This document shows, piece by piece, positions 1 to 7,011 of a stretch of DNA of 7,011 bases. The stretch covers positions 1-7,011 of the forward strand of contig CAKUAV010000149.1 of assembly GCA_934636425.1 (NCBI GenBank), read 5' to 3'. The stretch's first letter is position 1; each line of letters starts with the position of its first letter. Both the position numbers and the translations under genes were made by a program. The DNA is from an uncultured Clostridia bacterium. Lineage in GTDB: Bacteria; Bacillota; Clostridia; Christensenellales; Aristaeellaceae. The notes under the pieces are model-generated. The model made no database searches. It was not told the DNA's origin and worked only from the letters and a program-made list of their open reading frames with translations.

Positions 1-39
1 GTTATATAAAGAACGACCTTGGTCTGTTCTTTATATAAC
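1..39. terminator. Perfect 14-bp inverted repeat, probable bidirectional terminator
   Basis: Bases 1-14 (GTTATATAAAGAAC) are the exact reverse complement of 26-39. The interior adds GACC (15-18) against GGTC (21-24), with one bulged T at 25. Read on the minus strand, the nucleoside hydrolase stop codon at 55-57 is followed within about 20 nt by a core stem GAAC/GACC with GGTC/GTTC and then a T-rich tail TTTATATAAC. On the plus strand the same core is also followed by TTTATATAAC. An A-tract, stem and T-tract on both strands is the layout of a bidirectional intrinsic terminator. The outer arms are AT-rich and the site touches the window edge, so a palindromic protein site or the end of a repeat element cannot be excluded. 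Confidence 0.6.
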
Positions 40-54
40 ATACCGAAGTCTGTT

Positions 55-909
55 TTACAGCAGCGCATTCAGACAGCCGGCCAGCTTTTCATCGGAGACG
101 CCGTTAATCGTGTAGCGATGCCGGCCGTCGGCGCAGGCTTCAAACGCCGTCGCGCCGCTGTCCTGAACGGAAATCACGCCGGGCTCACTTGCGCGAATCC
201 ATCCGCTCTCGCCCAGTACGGCATAGAGCACAGTCAGAAGATCCCAGCTCGAACGGCGCAGCGAGCCGTTTGTATACAGGCTGTAGGCCTCGCGCACGGG
301 ATGCCCCGCCCGGCCTTCGAGCGCCGCGCCGGTTATGACGGAACCGCCCGCCTCCCAGCCGCAGAAGACGATGGGCGTCGGCCAGTGTTCAACCACGCTT
401 TTCGCAGCCGGCACGTCCATTTCGACATTCCATTCGGGCGTCAGGCTGTCAAAGCGCCCTGCCATGCACACCAGACTGCGCACCTTTTTGCGCACAAGCG
501 CTCTGCCCTCTTCCGTCGCGATGTAATCCGCAATGTTGTTCAGCGGCCCGATGGCGACGACTGTCACGCTCTGATCGTCCTGCCCGGCCAGAACCTCTCT
601 GAACACCTCGCGCGCGTCGCGCTGCTCGCGGCCGTCCTTGAATTCGTGGTCGTACCGCTCGTCCAGCGCTTTGTTATAGCGGTCGCCGTCGGCAAGAAAG
701 CCCTCCCGGCGCGTCGTGCCCAGCGGAACCTCGCGCCCGTTATGGCGGTTGATGACCGAAACGGCCGGCAGTCCGTGCGGATTGCTCGTGCAGTGCGTCA
801 CGCCCAGCAGCTGCGCCCTGCCCTGTGCGCACAGCGTGTGGAGCAGCTGCAATGCGCCCGCGTCGTCGCAGTCCGGGCCGATGTCCGTATCCAGAAACAC
901 TTTGACCAT
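55..909 (-). CDS. Nucleoside hydrolase (inosine/uridine-preferring family)
   Basis: A 284-residue protein of the nucleoside N-ribohydrolase fold, which cleaves the N-glycosidic bond of ribonucleosides to free base and ribose using a bound calcium ion. The N-terminus carries the family signature DTDIGPDCDD (residues 7-16), whose aspartates bind calcium and ribose. GPLNNIA (121-127) matches the family GPLTNxA motif. EWNVEMDVPAA (159-169) aligns with the family pattern EFNxxxDPEAA. SSWDLL (220-225) supplies the late calcium-binding Asp (D223), but a Trp stands where many purine-preferring members have a His. No signal peptide or membrane segment is seen, so it is cytosolic. The ATG at 909 has GAGGG 8 nt upstream. 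The gene lies 41 nt downstream of the DprA-like gene on the same strand with no terminator between, so they are probably co-transcribed. Length is slightly below the usual ~310. The substrate cannot be predicted. Family assignment is secure; the salvage role is inferred. Confidence 0.9.
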   Translation of the reverse strand: MVKVFLDTDIGPDCDDAGALQLLHTLCAQGRAQLLGVTHCTSNPHGLPAVSVINRHNGREVPLGTTRREGFLADGDRYNKALDERYDHEFKDGREQRDAREVFREVLAGQDDQSVTVVAIGPLNNIADYIATEEGRALVRKKVRSLVCMAGRFDSLTPEWNVEMDVPAAKSVVEHWPTPIVFCGWEAGGSVITGAALEGRAGHPVREAYSLYTNGSLRRSSWDLLTVLYAVLGESGWIRASEPGVISVQDSGATAFEACADGRHRYTINGVSDEKLAGCLNALL

Positions 910-950
910 GGCTTCTTCCCTCGCGTTTCAGCTTATTTGTAAAGGCCGCT

Positions 951-1916
951 TCAGAACATGCTCATCTGCTCAAAATCCGGCGCTTCCCATGTCCGTTTCA
1001 TTTCGCTGAGCGGCAGCTCGTGCGGGCTGTGGAATCCGATCGCGCCGCGGGCAATCAGCTCGCGATTCCCGGGAATATCGGGGTTGTCCCAGACGTACAG
1101 CCTCTCGCAATAGCCGTTGCGCAGCGCGGAGCTTGCGCCCTCCCACGTTGTGCCGCGCCCCTTTTCGCAGGAAATGATGAACGCCGCGTTCGAGAGCGCA
1201 TAGAGGCACTTGTTGCGCTCCAGCGCGTGCGTGGCGGTGTACTTTGCCTCGGGATGGATCATCGACATGACCAGCGCCCGCCGCGTGGCGATCATCTCGC
1301 CCAGACCGGGCTGATAGACGCGCTCCAGCAGCGATTCGGCCAGAAATGATATGACGCTTCCGCCCTCCTGCAGGGCTTCGCGCTCCATCAGCCGCCCGAA
1401 GCCGCTCTCGCCGCCCGTCACGATCGAAATGCCCGCGCTGCACGCGCGCGCCGCCAGCTCGCACGCGCATTCCAGCACATCCGGCCGCGCACAGGTGTTG
1501 CTGACAATGGCCATGGAACTGCCTGACGCGAGCGATTTGTCGCCGCACGAATAGATCATGGGCGGCGCTTTTCGCTCGAGTCTGCCGCGCATGCGCTCGG
1601 GATAGTCGGCCTCGTCGACCGTGACGATGTCCAGACCGCCCTCCGTGAAGCGCTCCAGCGCATAGCTCAGCGGCATGACGCGGTTGAGCAGCACGCACAG
1701 CCGGTAGGCCTCGCTCTCCTCCAGCCCCAGCGACCGCCGTATGGCGCTCAAATCCATGCCGATCAAACTGCCCAGACTGCCCAGGCCGCAGCGTCCCACT
1801 GCGTCGCGCAGGCTGTAGAACTCGGCTGTGCTGAGCGGACGGACAATCTCATCGCGGCTGGCCGAAAGCTGGCTCATCAGGAGCATCGTTGCAAAAGCGT
1901 CGTCATTGTGCGGCAA
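951..1916 (-). CDS. DprA/Smf-like Rossmann-fold protein, divergent paralogue
   Basis: A 321-residue protein of the DprA/Smf group. An N-terminal helical region (about 1-90) is followed by the DprA lead-in DYPERM...APPMIYSCG (104-125). A Rossmann-type core follows: MAIVSN (135-140), ISIVTGGESGFGRLMEREALQEGG (163-186) and ERNKCLYALSNAAFIIS (233-249), then GTTWEGA (255-261), which corresponds to the family GGTWAGA segment. Canonical DprA loads RecA on single-stranded DNA during transformation. Here the usual GSR after the first strand is replaced by SNT, and the SGxARGID stretch reads TGGESGFGR, so canonical function is doubtful. No C-terminal winged-helix domain is apparent. The start is TTG at 1916: an in-frame TGA lies at 1922-1920, and AAGAGG (1932-1927) sits 10 nt upstream. 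The first in-frame ATG (1886) has no ribosome binding site. The gene has its own promoter inside the end of engB and is followed by the nucleoside hydrolase. Family is fairly sure; function is open. Confidence 0.8.
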   Translation of the reverse strand: MPHNDDAFATMLLMSQLSASRDEIVRPLSTAEFYSLRDAVGRCGLGSLGSLIGMDLSAIRRSLGLEESEAYRLCVLLNRVMPLSYALERFTEGGLDIVTVDEADYPERMRGRLERKAPPMIYSCGDKSLASGSSMAIVSNTCARPDVLECACELAARACSAGISIVTGGESGFGRLMEREALQEGGSVISFLAESLLERVYQPGLGEMIATRRALVMSMIHPEAKYTATHALERNKCLYALSNAAFIISCEKGRGTTWEGASSALRNGYCERLYVWDNPDIPGNRELIARGAIGFHSPHELPLSEMKRTWEAPDFEQMSMF

Positions 1917-1932
1917 AGCTCATCATCCTCTT
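1914..1932 (-). promoter_or_regulatory. Ribosome binding site and TTG start of the dprA-like gene
   Basis: AAGAGG at 1932-1927 precedes the TTG at 1916-1914 by 10 nt. Two ATG codons in the spacer (1926 and 1923) are in another frame and open only a 7-codon ORF that ends at a TGA (1905-1903), overlapping the first codons of the gene. They are too close to AAGAGG (0 and 3 nt) for efficient initiation. This site decides the start in favour of TTG. Confidence 0.55.
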
Positions 1933-1956
1933 GTCATGCGTGTTTTTTTCAATGGT

Positions 1957-1985
1957 ATTGTATCACATTTCATTCCTGTTGGCAA
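1957..1985 (-). promoter_or_regulatory. Sigma-A-type promoter for the dprA-like/nucleoside hydrolase unit
   Basis: On the minus strand, TTGCCA (1985-1980, 5 of 6 to TTGACA) is separated by exactly 17 nt from TACAAT (1962-1957, 5 of 6 to TATAAT). The -10 is extended by TG at 1965-1964 with one base between. The -35 and most of the spacer lie inside the last codons of engB. The predicted transcript start is near 1950, giving a leader of about 34 nt before the TTG start. The match and spacing are strong for such GC-rich surroundings. Confidence 0.75.
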
Positions 1986-2593
1986 CATTGGGGCGGCGTT
2001 TGCGCATCCGGCGCGGGCAGGAGCGTGTCCAGCAAATCGAGCAGCTTCTCGCGCCCGGTGCCGTCCTCCGAGGAGAACGGTATGACCTCCCACGGCTGAA
2101 CGGCCAGCGTCCGGCATATGACCGGGATGCTGCGGCTCTTTTCGGCGCGCGAGAGCTTGTCGGCCTTAGTCGCGGCGACGGTAAACGGTATGCCGTAATG
2201 GCGCAGATAGTTGACCATATCGACGTCGTCGTTCGTCGGCTGATGGCGCATATCCACCAGCATGAGCACGCGCTTCAAATTCGCGCTCTGCGCCAGATAG
2301 CCCTCGATCATGCCCGCCCAGCGCTGCTTTTCGCCGCGCGAAACCTTGGCAAAGCCGTAGCCCGGCAGATCGACCAGCACGATTTCATCATTGAGATTAA
2401 ACAGGTTGATGAGCCGGGTCTTTCCCGGCTCGGCCGAAGTGCGCGCGAGTTTTCCGTTGTTGGTCAGCCGGTTGATCATCGAGGATTTTCCAACATTGCT
2501 CTTGCCCACCATGGCGATTTCCGGCCTGCCAATGCCCGGATAATCGCGGAAGGCGTCCAGCGACGTGATAAACTGTGCTTTTTTTATAACCAT
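1970..2593 (-). CDS. engB: Ribosome biogenesis GTPase EngB (YsxC/YihA)
   Basis: A 207-residue GTPase of the TrmE-Era-EngA-YihA-Septin class that helps assemble the large ribosomal subunit and is essential in many bacteria. All nucleotide-binding motifs are intact: G1 GKSNVGKS (31-37, preceded by G30), the switch I segment TSAEPGKT (52-59), G3 DLPGYGF (75-81), the family stretch DMRHQPTNDD (114-123), G4 TKADK (142-146) and G5 SSEDGTG (174-180). Length is typical. It is cytosolic and binds the ribosome. The ATG at 2593 has GGAGGG (2604-2599) 5 nt upstream. It lies 63 nt downstream of lon on the same strand, the arrangement known from Bacillus lonA-ysxC. Its 3' end doubles as the promoter of the next gene. 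The last ten residues or so (PDAQTPPQCCQQE) are a loose polar tail. Assignment is firm. Confidence 0.97.
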   Translation of the reverse strand: MVIKKAQFITSLDAFRDYPGIGRPEIAMVGKSNVGKSSMINRLTNNGKLARTSAEPGKTRLINLFNLNDEIVLVDLPGYGFAKVSRGEKQRWAGMIEGYLAQSANLKRVLMLVDMRHQPTNDDVDMVNYLRHYGIPFTVAATKADKLSRAEKSRSIPVICRTLAVQPWEVIPFSSEDGTGREKLLDLLDTLLPAPDAQTPPQCCQQE

Positions 2594-2610
2594 ATTTTCC
2601 CTCCGACGAG

Positions 2611-2642
2611 ATCGGACAGGCCGAAAATGCGGTCTGTCCGAT
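2611..2642. other. Hairpin between lon and engB
   Basis: ATCGGACAG (2611-2619) and CTGTCCGAT (2634-2642) form a perfect 9-bp inverted repeat. It extends by one G-T wobble and two C-G pairs (2620-2622 with 2631-2633) around an 8-nt loop. On the minus strand the structure begins 14 nt after the lon stop codon and ends just ahead of the engB ribosome binding site. No T-run follows on either strand, so it is not a standard intrinsic terminator. It may mark an mRNA processing or stability point that sets engB levels apart from lon, or a weak attenuator. Confidence 0.6.
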
Positions 2643-2656
2643 GGTCTTTGTTCGAA

Positions 2657-4987
<2,331 letters not shown>

Positions 4988-4990
<3 letters not shown>

Positions 4991-5005
4991 TGTCCGTGTC
5001 CTCCC
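4988..5005 (-). promoter_or_regulatory. Ribosome binding site and TTG start of lon
   Basis: GGGAGG (5005-5000), followed by A, ends 9 nt before the TTG at 4990-4988. The coding sequence then reads GDVNQVQGKLPLLPLRGL, which enters the conserved Lon N-terminal domain directly. This places the start 31 codons inside the longest open frame. Confidence 0.8.
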
Positions 5006-5091
5006 AGAGCCTATGAGCGCTTCACAGATAAAGCGCGCAAATGATATATTTCGACAGTGCCGCGCAGGCATACCGTTCGACATTCCCGTCT

Positions 5092-5120
5092 ATTATACAA
5101 TCACTCTCCTCAAAAAGCAA
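5092..5120 (-). promoter_or_regulatory. Sigma-A-type promoter for lon
   Basis: A perfect TATAAT on the minus strand (5097-5092) has TTGCTT (5120-5115, matching the TTG of TTGACA) 17 nt upstream. The predicted transcript start is near 5085, giving a leader of about 95 nt to the TTG start. By eye there is no CIRCE inverted repeat and no CtsR tandem GGTCAAA box near it, so heat-shock control of the known types is not apparent. Confidence 0.65.
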
Positions 5121-5224
5121 GCGTTCAGGCGGCGGCTTCCAATACAATTTGTGGCCGTACACAAGTTTTTACCTGCCGTTCTTTCCTTTTATATGGAATT
5201 TTGCGGCGCATTTTGTCTTTTCTC

Positions 5225-5253
5225 TTTCCAGACGCCGCCCGATATGCTATAAT
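5225..5253 (+). promoter_or_regulatory. Extended -10 promoter for the beta-helix gene
   Basis: TATAAT (5248-5253) is perfect and is preceded by TG plus one base (5245-5247), an extended -10. TTTCCA (5225-5230) lies exactly 17 nt upstream and matches TTGACA at 4 of 6 positions. The predicted transcript start is near 5260, giving a leader of about 40 nt. GCGGCG (5203-5208) and CGCCGC (5233-5238) flank the -35 as a loose inverted repeat that could be an operator, but it may be chance. Confidence 0.75.
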
Positions 5254-5299
5254 AAATGAAGCATCGCATCATTCGACACAGCGAAGGGATGAATAAGCC

Positions 5300-6589
5300 A
5301 TGATCAACCTCAACGATTTCCATGCCCCAACCGACAGCGAAGCCTTCGAGAGCGCACTGCGCGCGCTGGATGCGGACGGCATACTGCTCGTCCCGCCGCG
5401 CCGCTCACGCATTGAGCCCGAGCGCGATTACTGGCTCATCGACCGCGCCGTACTGCTTCCCGCCAACACCACCGTCATACTGCGAAACGCCGCGATCAAG
5501 CTGTCCGACCGCTGCCGCGACAACTTTTTCCGCAGCGCCAACTGCGGCTTCGGCTTTCCCGATCCCGAGCGCATCTCAAACATTCACATTCGCGGAGAAG
5601 GGCTGTGTACGCTCGTCGGCGCGGATCATCCGCGCGCCACGGGCGACGGTTCAAAAATCCTCGCCTGCCCCTGCCCGAAAAAGGACGAGGATCTCCTCCG
5701 CCTGGCCGACTGGATTCCCGAGGAGCGCCGCGCGTCCGGCCAGCTCGATTTCTGGGATGCGCACAATCACTCCTACGGCACGGACGCGCTCGATCCCGAC
5801 GAATCGCACTTCGGGGACTGGCGCGGCGTGGGCATACTGCTGGCCAACGTCGAGCGCTTCTCCATCGAGAATCTGCGCATTGTCGACTCGCACGGCTGGG
5901 GCATTTCCTGCGAGGCGTGCGCGCACGGCCGCATCGAAAAGATCGACTTTGACGCATGCATGGCCAAGGACATTGACGGCCTGACGCAGAACATGGAAAA
6001 TCAGGACGGCATAGACCTGCGCAACGGCTGCCACGACGTCGTCATTTCCGACATCACCGGCGGCACGGGCGACGATCTGGTGGCGCTCACCGCAATCGCC
6101 GGCGATCGGCTCTACCCCGGCGGCAGTCTGCGCACAACCCACGTCATGCACAGCGACTGGAGCCGCCGCGAACGCGATATTCACGACGTCGTCATACGCA
6201 ATGTCGTCGGCTGTTCGAAGGGCGGCGTGTGCTTCCACATCCGGCTTCTGCCCGCAAACGCAAAAATCTACAACATCGTCATCGACGGCGTGATCGACGC
6301 GTCCCCCGAGGGCTTCCGCGCGGGCGGCGTGCTGCTGCTGGGCGAAGCGGACGGCGCTTACGGCAAAAATCCGGTCGACGGAATGCGGCATATCACGATT
6401 TCAAACATCGTCTGCGACAGCCGCCGCGCCGTCATCGTGGCGGGCTATCTGCGCGATTCGGTCATATCGAACGTGGTCAACAAGAACCCCGACTGTCCCG
6501 TGATCGACGTCGCGCGAAAGGACGGCCTTGTGAATGTGCTGACGAGCAATCTCTGCACGGCGGGAGATGAACCGATCCGTCAGCACTGA
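5300..6589 (+). CDS. GH28-like right-handed beta-helix protein, probably cytoplasmic glycosidase
   Basis: A 429-residue protein of the pectate-lyase-like/GH28 beta-helix superfamily. The N-terminus (DSEAFESALRALDADGILLVPP, 12-33) and the cap region LLPANTTVILRNAAIKLSD (52-70) are typical of the family. Repeated beta-helix rungs run from about 90 to 415, for example ISNIHIRGEG, VERFSIENLRIVDS, CHDVVISDITGG, IHDVVIRNVVG, IYNIVIDGVID and MRHITISNIVCDS. NQDGIDL (234-240) and GTGDDLVAL (255-263) match the GH28 NTDGID and GDD segments that carry the acidic catalytic residues. The GHG motif expected next is replaced by KGGVCFHIR (307-315), so the exact chemistry is uncertain. There is no signal peptide or anchor, unlike secreted pectinases. 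ATG 5300 is the first start after an in-frame TAA (5294-5296); AAGGGATGA lies 7-11 nt upstream. It is transcribed alone, divergent from lon. A substrate such as a uronic-acid oligosaccharide is only a guess. Confidence 0.8.
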   Translation: MINLNDFHAPTDSEAFESALRALDADGILLVPPRRSRIEPERDYWLIDRAVLLPANTTVILRNAAIKLSDRCRDNFFRSANCGFGFPDPERISNIHIRGEGLCTLVGADHPRATGDGSKILACPCPKKDEDLLRLADWIPEERRASGQLDFWDAHNHSYGTDALDPDESHFGDWRGVGILLANVERFSIENLRIVDSHGWGISCEACAHGRIEKIDFDACMAKDIDGLTQNMENQDGIDLRNGCHDVVISDITGGTGDDLVALTAIAGDRLYPGGSLRTTHVMHSDWSRRERDIHDVVIRNVVGCSKGGVCFHIRLLPANAKIYNIVIDGVIDASPEGFRAGGVLLLGEADGAYGKNPVDGMRHITISNIVCDSRRAVIVAGYLRDSVISNVVNKNPDCPVIDVARKDGLVNVLTSNLCTAGDEPIRQH

Positions 6590-6671
6590 CGGGCGGCGAG
6601 CTGAAGGCATGGCTTCAAGCAGCGAAAGAGCGTTTGGTCTGCCGCTCGAGAAGCTCTTCGAGGCGCGCTGA
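6567..6671 (+). CDS. Possible 35-residue small ORF overlapping the end of the beta-helix gene
   Basis: ATG at 6567 overlaps the last 23 nt of the beta-helix gene in another frame and runs to TGA 6669-6671. An internal ATG at 6609 gives a 20-residue version ending LPLEKLFEAR. GGGAG lies directly against the first ATG, too close for a good ribosome binding site, and the product is not recognised. It ends 15 nt before the terminator stem. It could be a translationally coupled small protein or chance. Support is weak. Confidence 0.15.
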   Translation: MNRSVSTDGRRAEGMASSSERAFGLPLEKLFEAR

Positions 6672-6685
6672 AAATCACGCAAAAA

Positions 6686-6722
6686 GGCGCTCCGACGCAG
6701 GACAATCCCGCGCCGGAGCGCT
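6686..6722. terminator. Shared intrinsic terminator of two convergent genes
   Basis: GCGCTCCGACGC (6687-6698) pairs with GCGCCGGAGCGC (6710-6721), a 12-bp GC-rich stem with one A-C mismatch, and a G-T pair at the base (6686/6722). The 11-nt loop can form three more pairs (GGA with TCC). On the minus strand the stem is followed by TTTTT (6685-6681), a clear intrinsic terminator for the acidic protein gene. On the plus strand it is followed by TCTTATAT, a weaker tail, so it may also stop the beta-helix transcript. Confidence 0.85.
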
Positions 6723-6747
6723 CTTATATCATTGTCGGCAATGCGCG

Positions 6748-7011
6748 TCAGTCGGCGTAGAGCACGGCGCTGCCGGCACTGTATTCCGTGTTCCAGTAGA
6801 CCGAATCGGACAGCGCCACGCCGTCGTTCACCTCGGCCCAGCTCAGCGCCGCGTAGCCTGAAAATGTCGAAAGGTCGCTGCTCATCAGCACGAGCGCCAT
6901 CACGTCGTCGCTCGCCGGCTCGCTGATCGGTATGGCCATGAGCCACTGATCGCTCACGCTCTCGTAATAGCACACAGCCACCTGAGTCTGCACGGTATCG
7001 GCGCTCAAAAG
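6748..7011 (-). CDS. C-terminal part of an unrecognised acidic protein (5' end outside window)
   Basis: The frame is open through the right edge of the window and ends at TGA 6750-6748. The visible 87 codons are the 3' end of a longer gene. A TTG at 7008 could be read as a start, but an open Leu codon precedes it and no ribosome binding site is visible, so it is probably internal. The 86 residues from that TTG contain 12 Asp/Glu and no Lys, Arg or His, with many Ser, Ala, Val and aromatic residues (WLMAIPISEP, GYAALSWAEV, SVYWNTEY). Alternating hydrophobic and polar stretches suggest beta-structure. Such acidic composition is common in exported or surface domains, but no signal or anchor is in view. 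I do not recognise the family. A strong terminator follows 26 nt downstream. Confidence 0.7.
   Translation of the reverse strand, partial: LLSADTVQTQVAVCYYESVSDQWLMAIPISEPASDDVMALVLMSSDLSTFSGYAALSWAEVNDGVALSDSVYWNTEYSAGSAVLYAD

Larger units (their letters stand above)
4991..5299. other. Divergent intergenic region between lon and the beta-helix gene
   Basis: About 309 nt, markedly more AT-rich than the genes on both sides. It holds the lon promoter and leader on the minus strand and the promoter and ribosome binding site of the beta-helix gene on the plus strand. The lon leader has a small hairpin, GCGCTT (5017-5022) with AAGCGC (5031-5036) and an 8-nt loop, 11 nt upstream of the ribosome binding site. 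The middle part (about 5121-5220) shows no gene or recognisable RNA. Short open frames across it have no suitable ribosome binding site or recognisable protein sequence. Confidence 0.7.

Noticed and set aside
4991..5130. Known heat-shock operators (CIRCE, CtsR box) upstream of lon
   Set aside because: Looked for by eye around the lon promoter; neither the CIRCE inverted repeat nor tandem GGTCAAA units are present.
5050..5278. Heptamer TTCGACA at 5050, 5076 and 5272, near the two transcript starts
   Set aside because: The same heptamer also occurs inside coding sequence (for example at 421), and it is neither symmetric nor regularly spaced, so chance is a sufficient explanation.
5013..5296. 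Several 70-80 codon frames across the lon/beta-helix intergenic region
   Set aside because: They cross two well-formed promoters, have no good ribosome binding site and give no recognisable protein sequence.
5651..6391. 246-codon open frame on the minus strand opposite the beta-helix gene
   Set aside because: Its Asp/Val/Ala-rich product mirrors the codon bias of the beta-helix gene, and no conserved motif is visible.
6645..6662. Near-palindrome CTCGAGAAGCTCTTCGAG
   Set aside because: Only 3 to 5 consecutive pairs form, with a bulge and a 2-base turn, no T-run follows, and a far better terminator lies 25 nt downstream.

Overview
The window looks like chromosomal DNA from a GC-rich member of the Bacillota (Clostridia-like). 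The evidence is the adjacent lon and engB genes in the order known from Bacillus-type genomes, purine-rich Shine-Dalgarno sites (GGAGGG, GGGAGGA, GAGGG), TTG start codons, and AT-rich sigma-A-type promoters standing out against GC-rich coding sequence. The species cannot be named from the sequence. No rRNA, tRNA, CRISPR array, transposase or phage gene was seen.

Layout. On the minus strand, read right to left: the ATP-dependent protease Lon (4990 to 2657, TTG start), a 63-nt gap holding a strong hairpin, then the ribosome-assembly GTPase EngB/YsxC (2593 to 1970). A promoter lies inside the last codons of engB and drives a DprA/Smf-like Rossmann protein (1916 to 951, TTG start). A nucleoside hydrolase (909 to 55) follows 41 nt later, and a perfect 14-bp inverted repeat at 1-39 looks like a terminator. 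On the plus strand, divergent from lon, is a 429-residue right-handed beta-helix protein related to GH28 polygalacturonases but without a signal peptide (5300-6589). It has its own extended -10 promoter. At the right edge is the C-terminal end of an unrecognised, very acidic protein on the minus strand (6748 to beyond 7011). It converges on the beta-helix gene at a shared hairpin terminator.

How the genes relate. Lon and EngB are housekeeping functions (protein quality control, 50S assembly) and are probably at least partly co-transcribed. The DprA-like protein and the nucleoside hydrolase form a separate two-gene transcription unit. The DprA-like protein has lost the canonical GSR motif of transformation DprA, so the pair may act on nucleotides or nucleosides rather than in competence. 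This is the most open functional question in the window. The beta-helix enzyme is probably cytoplasmic and may process an imported oligosaccharide, but no transporter or other sugar gene is in view. I found no convincing multi-gene novel system; most of the window is ordinary core genome with a few points worth checking.
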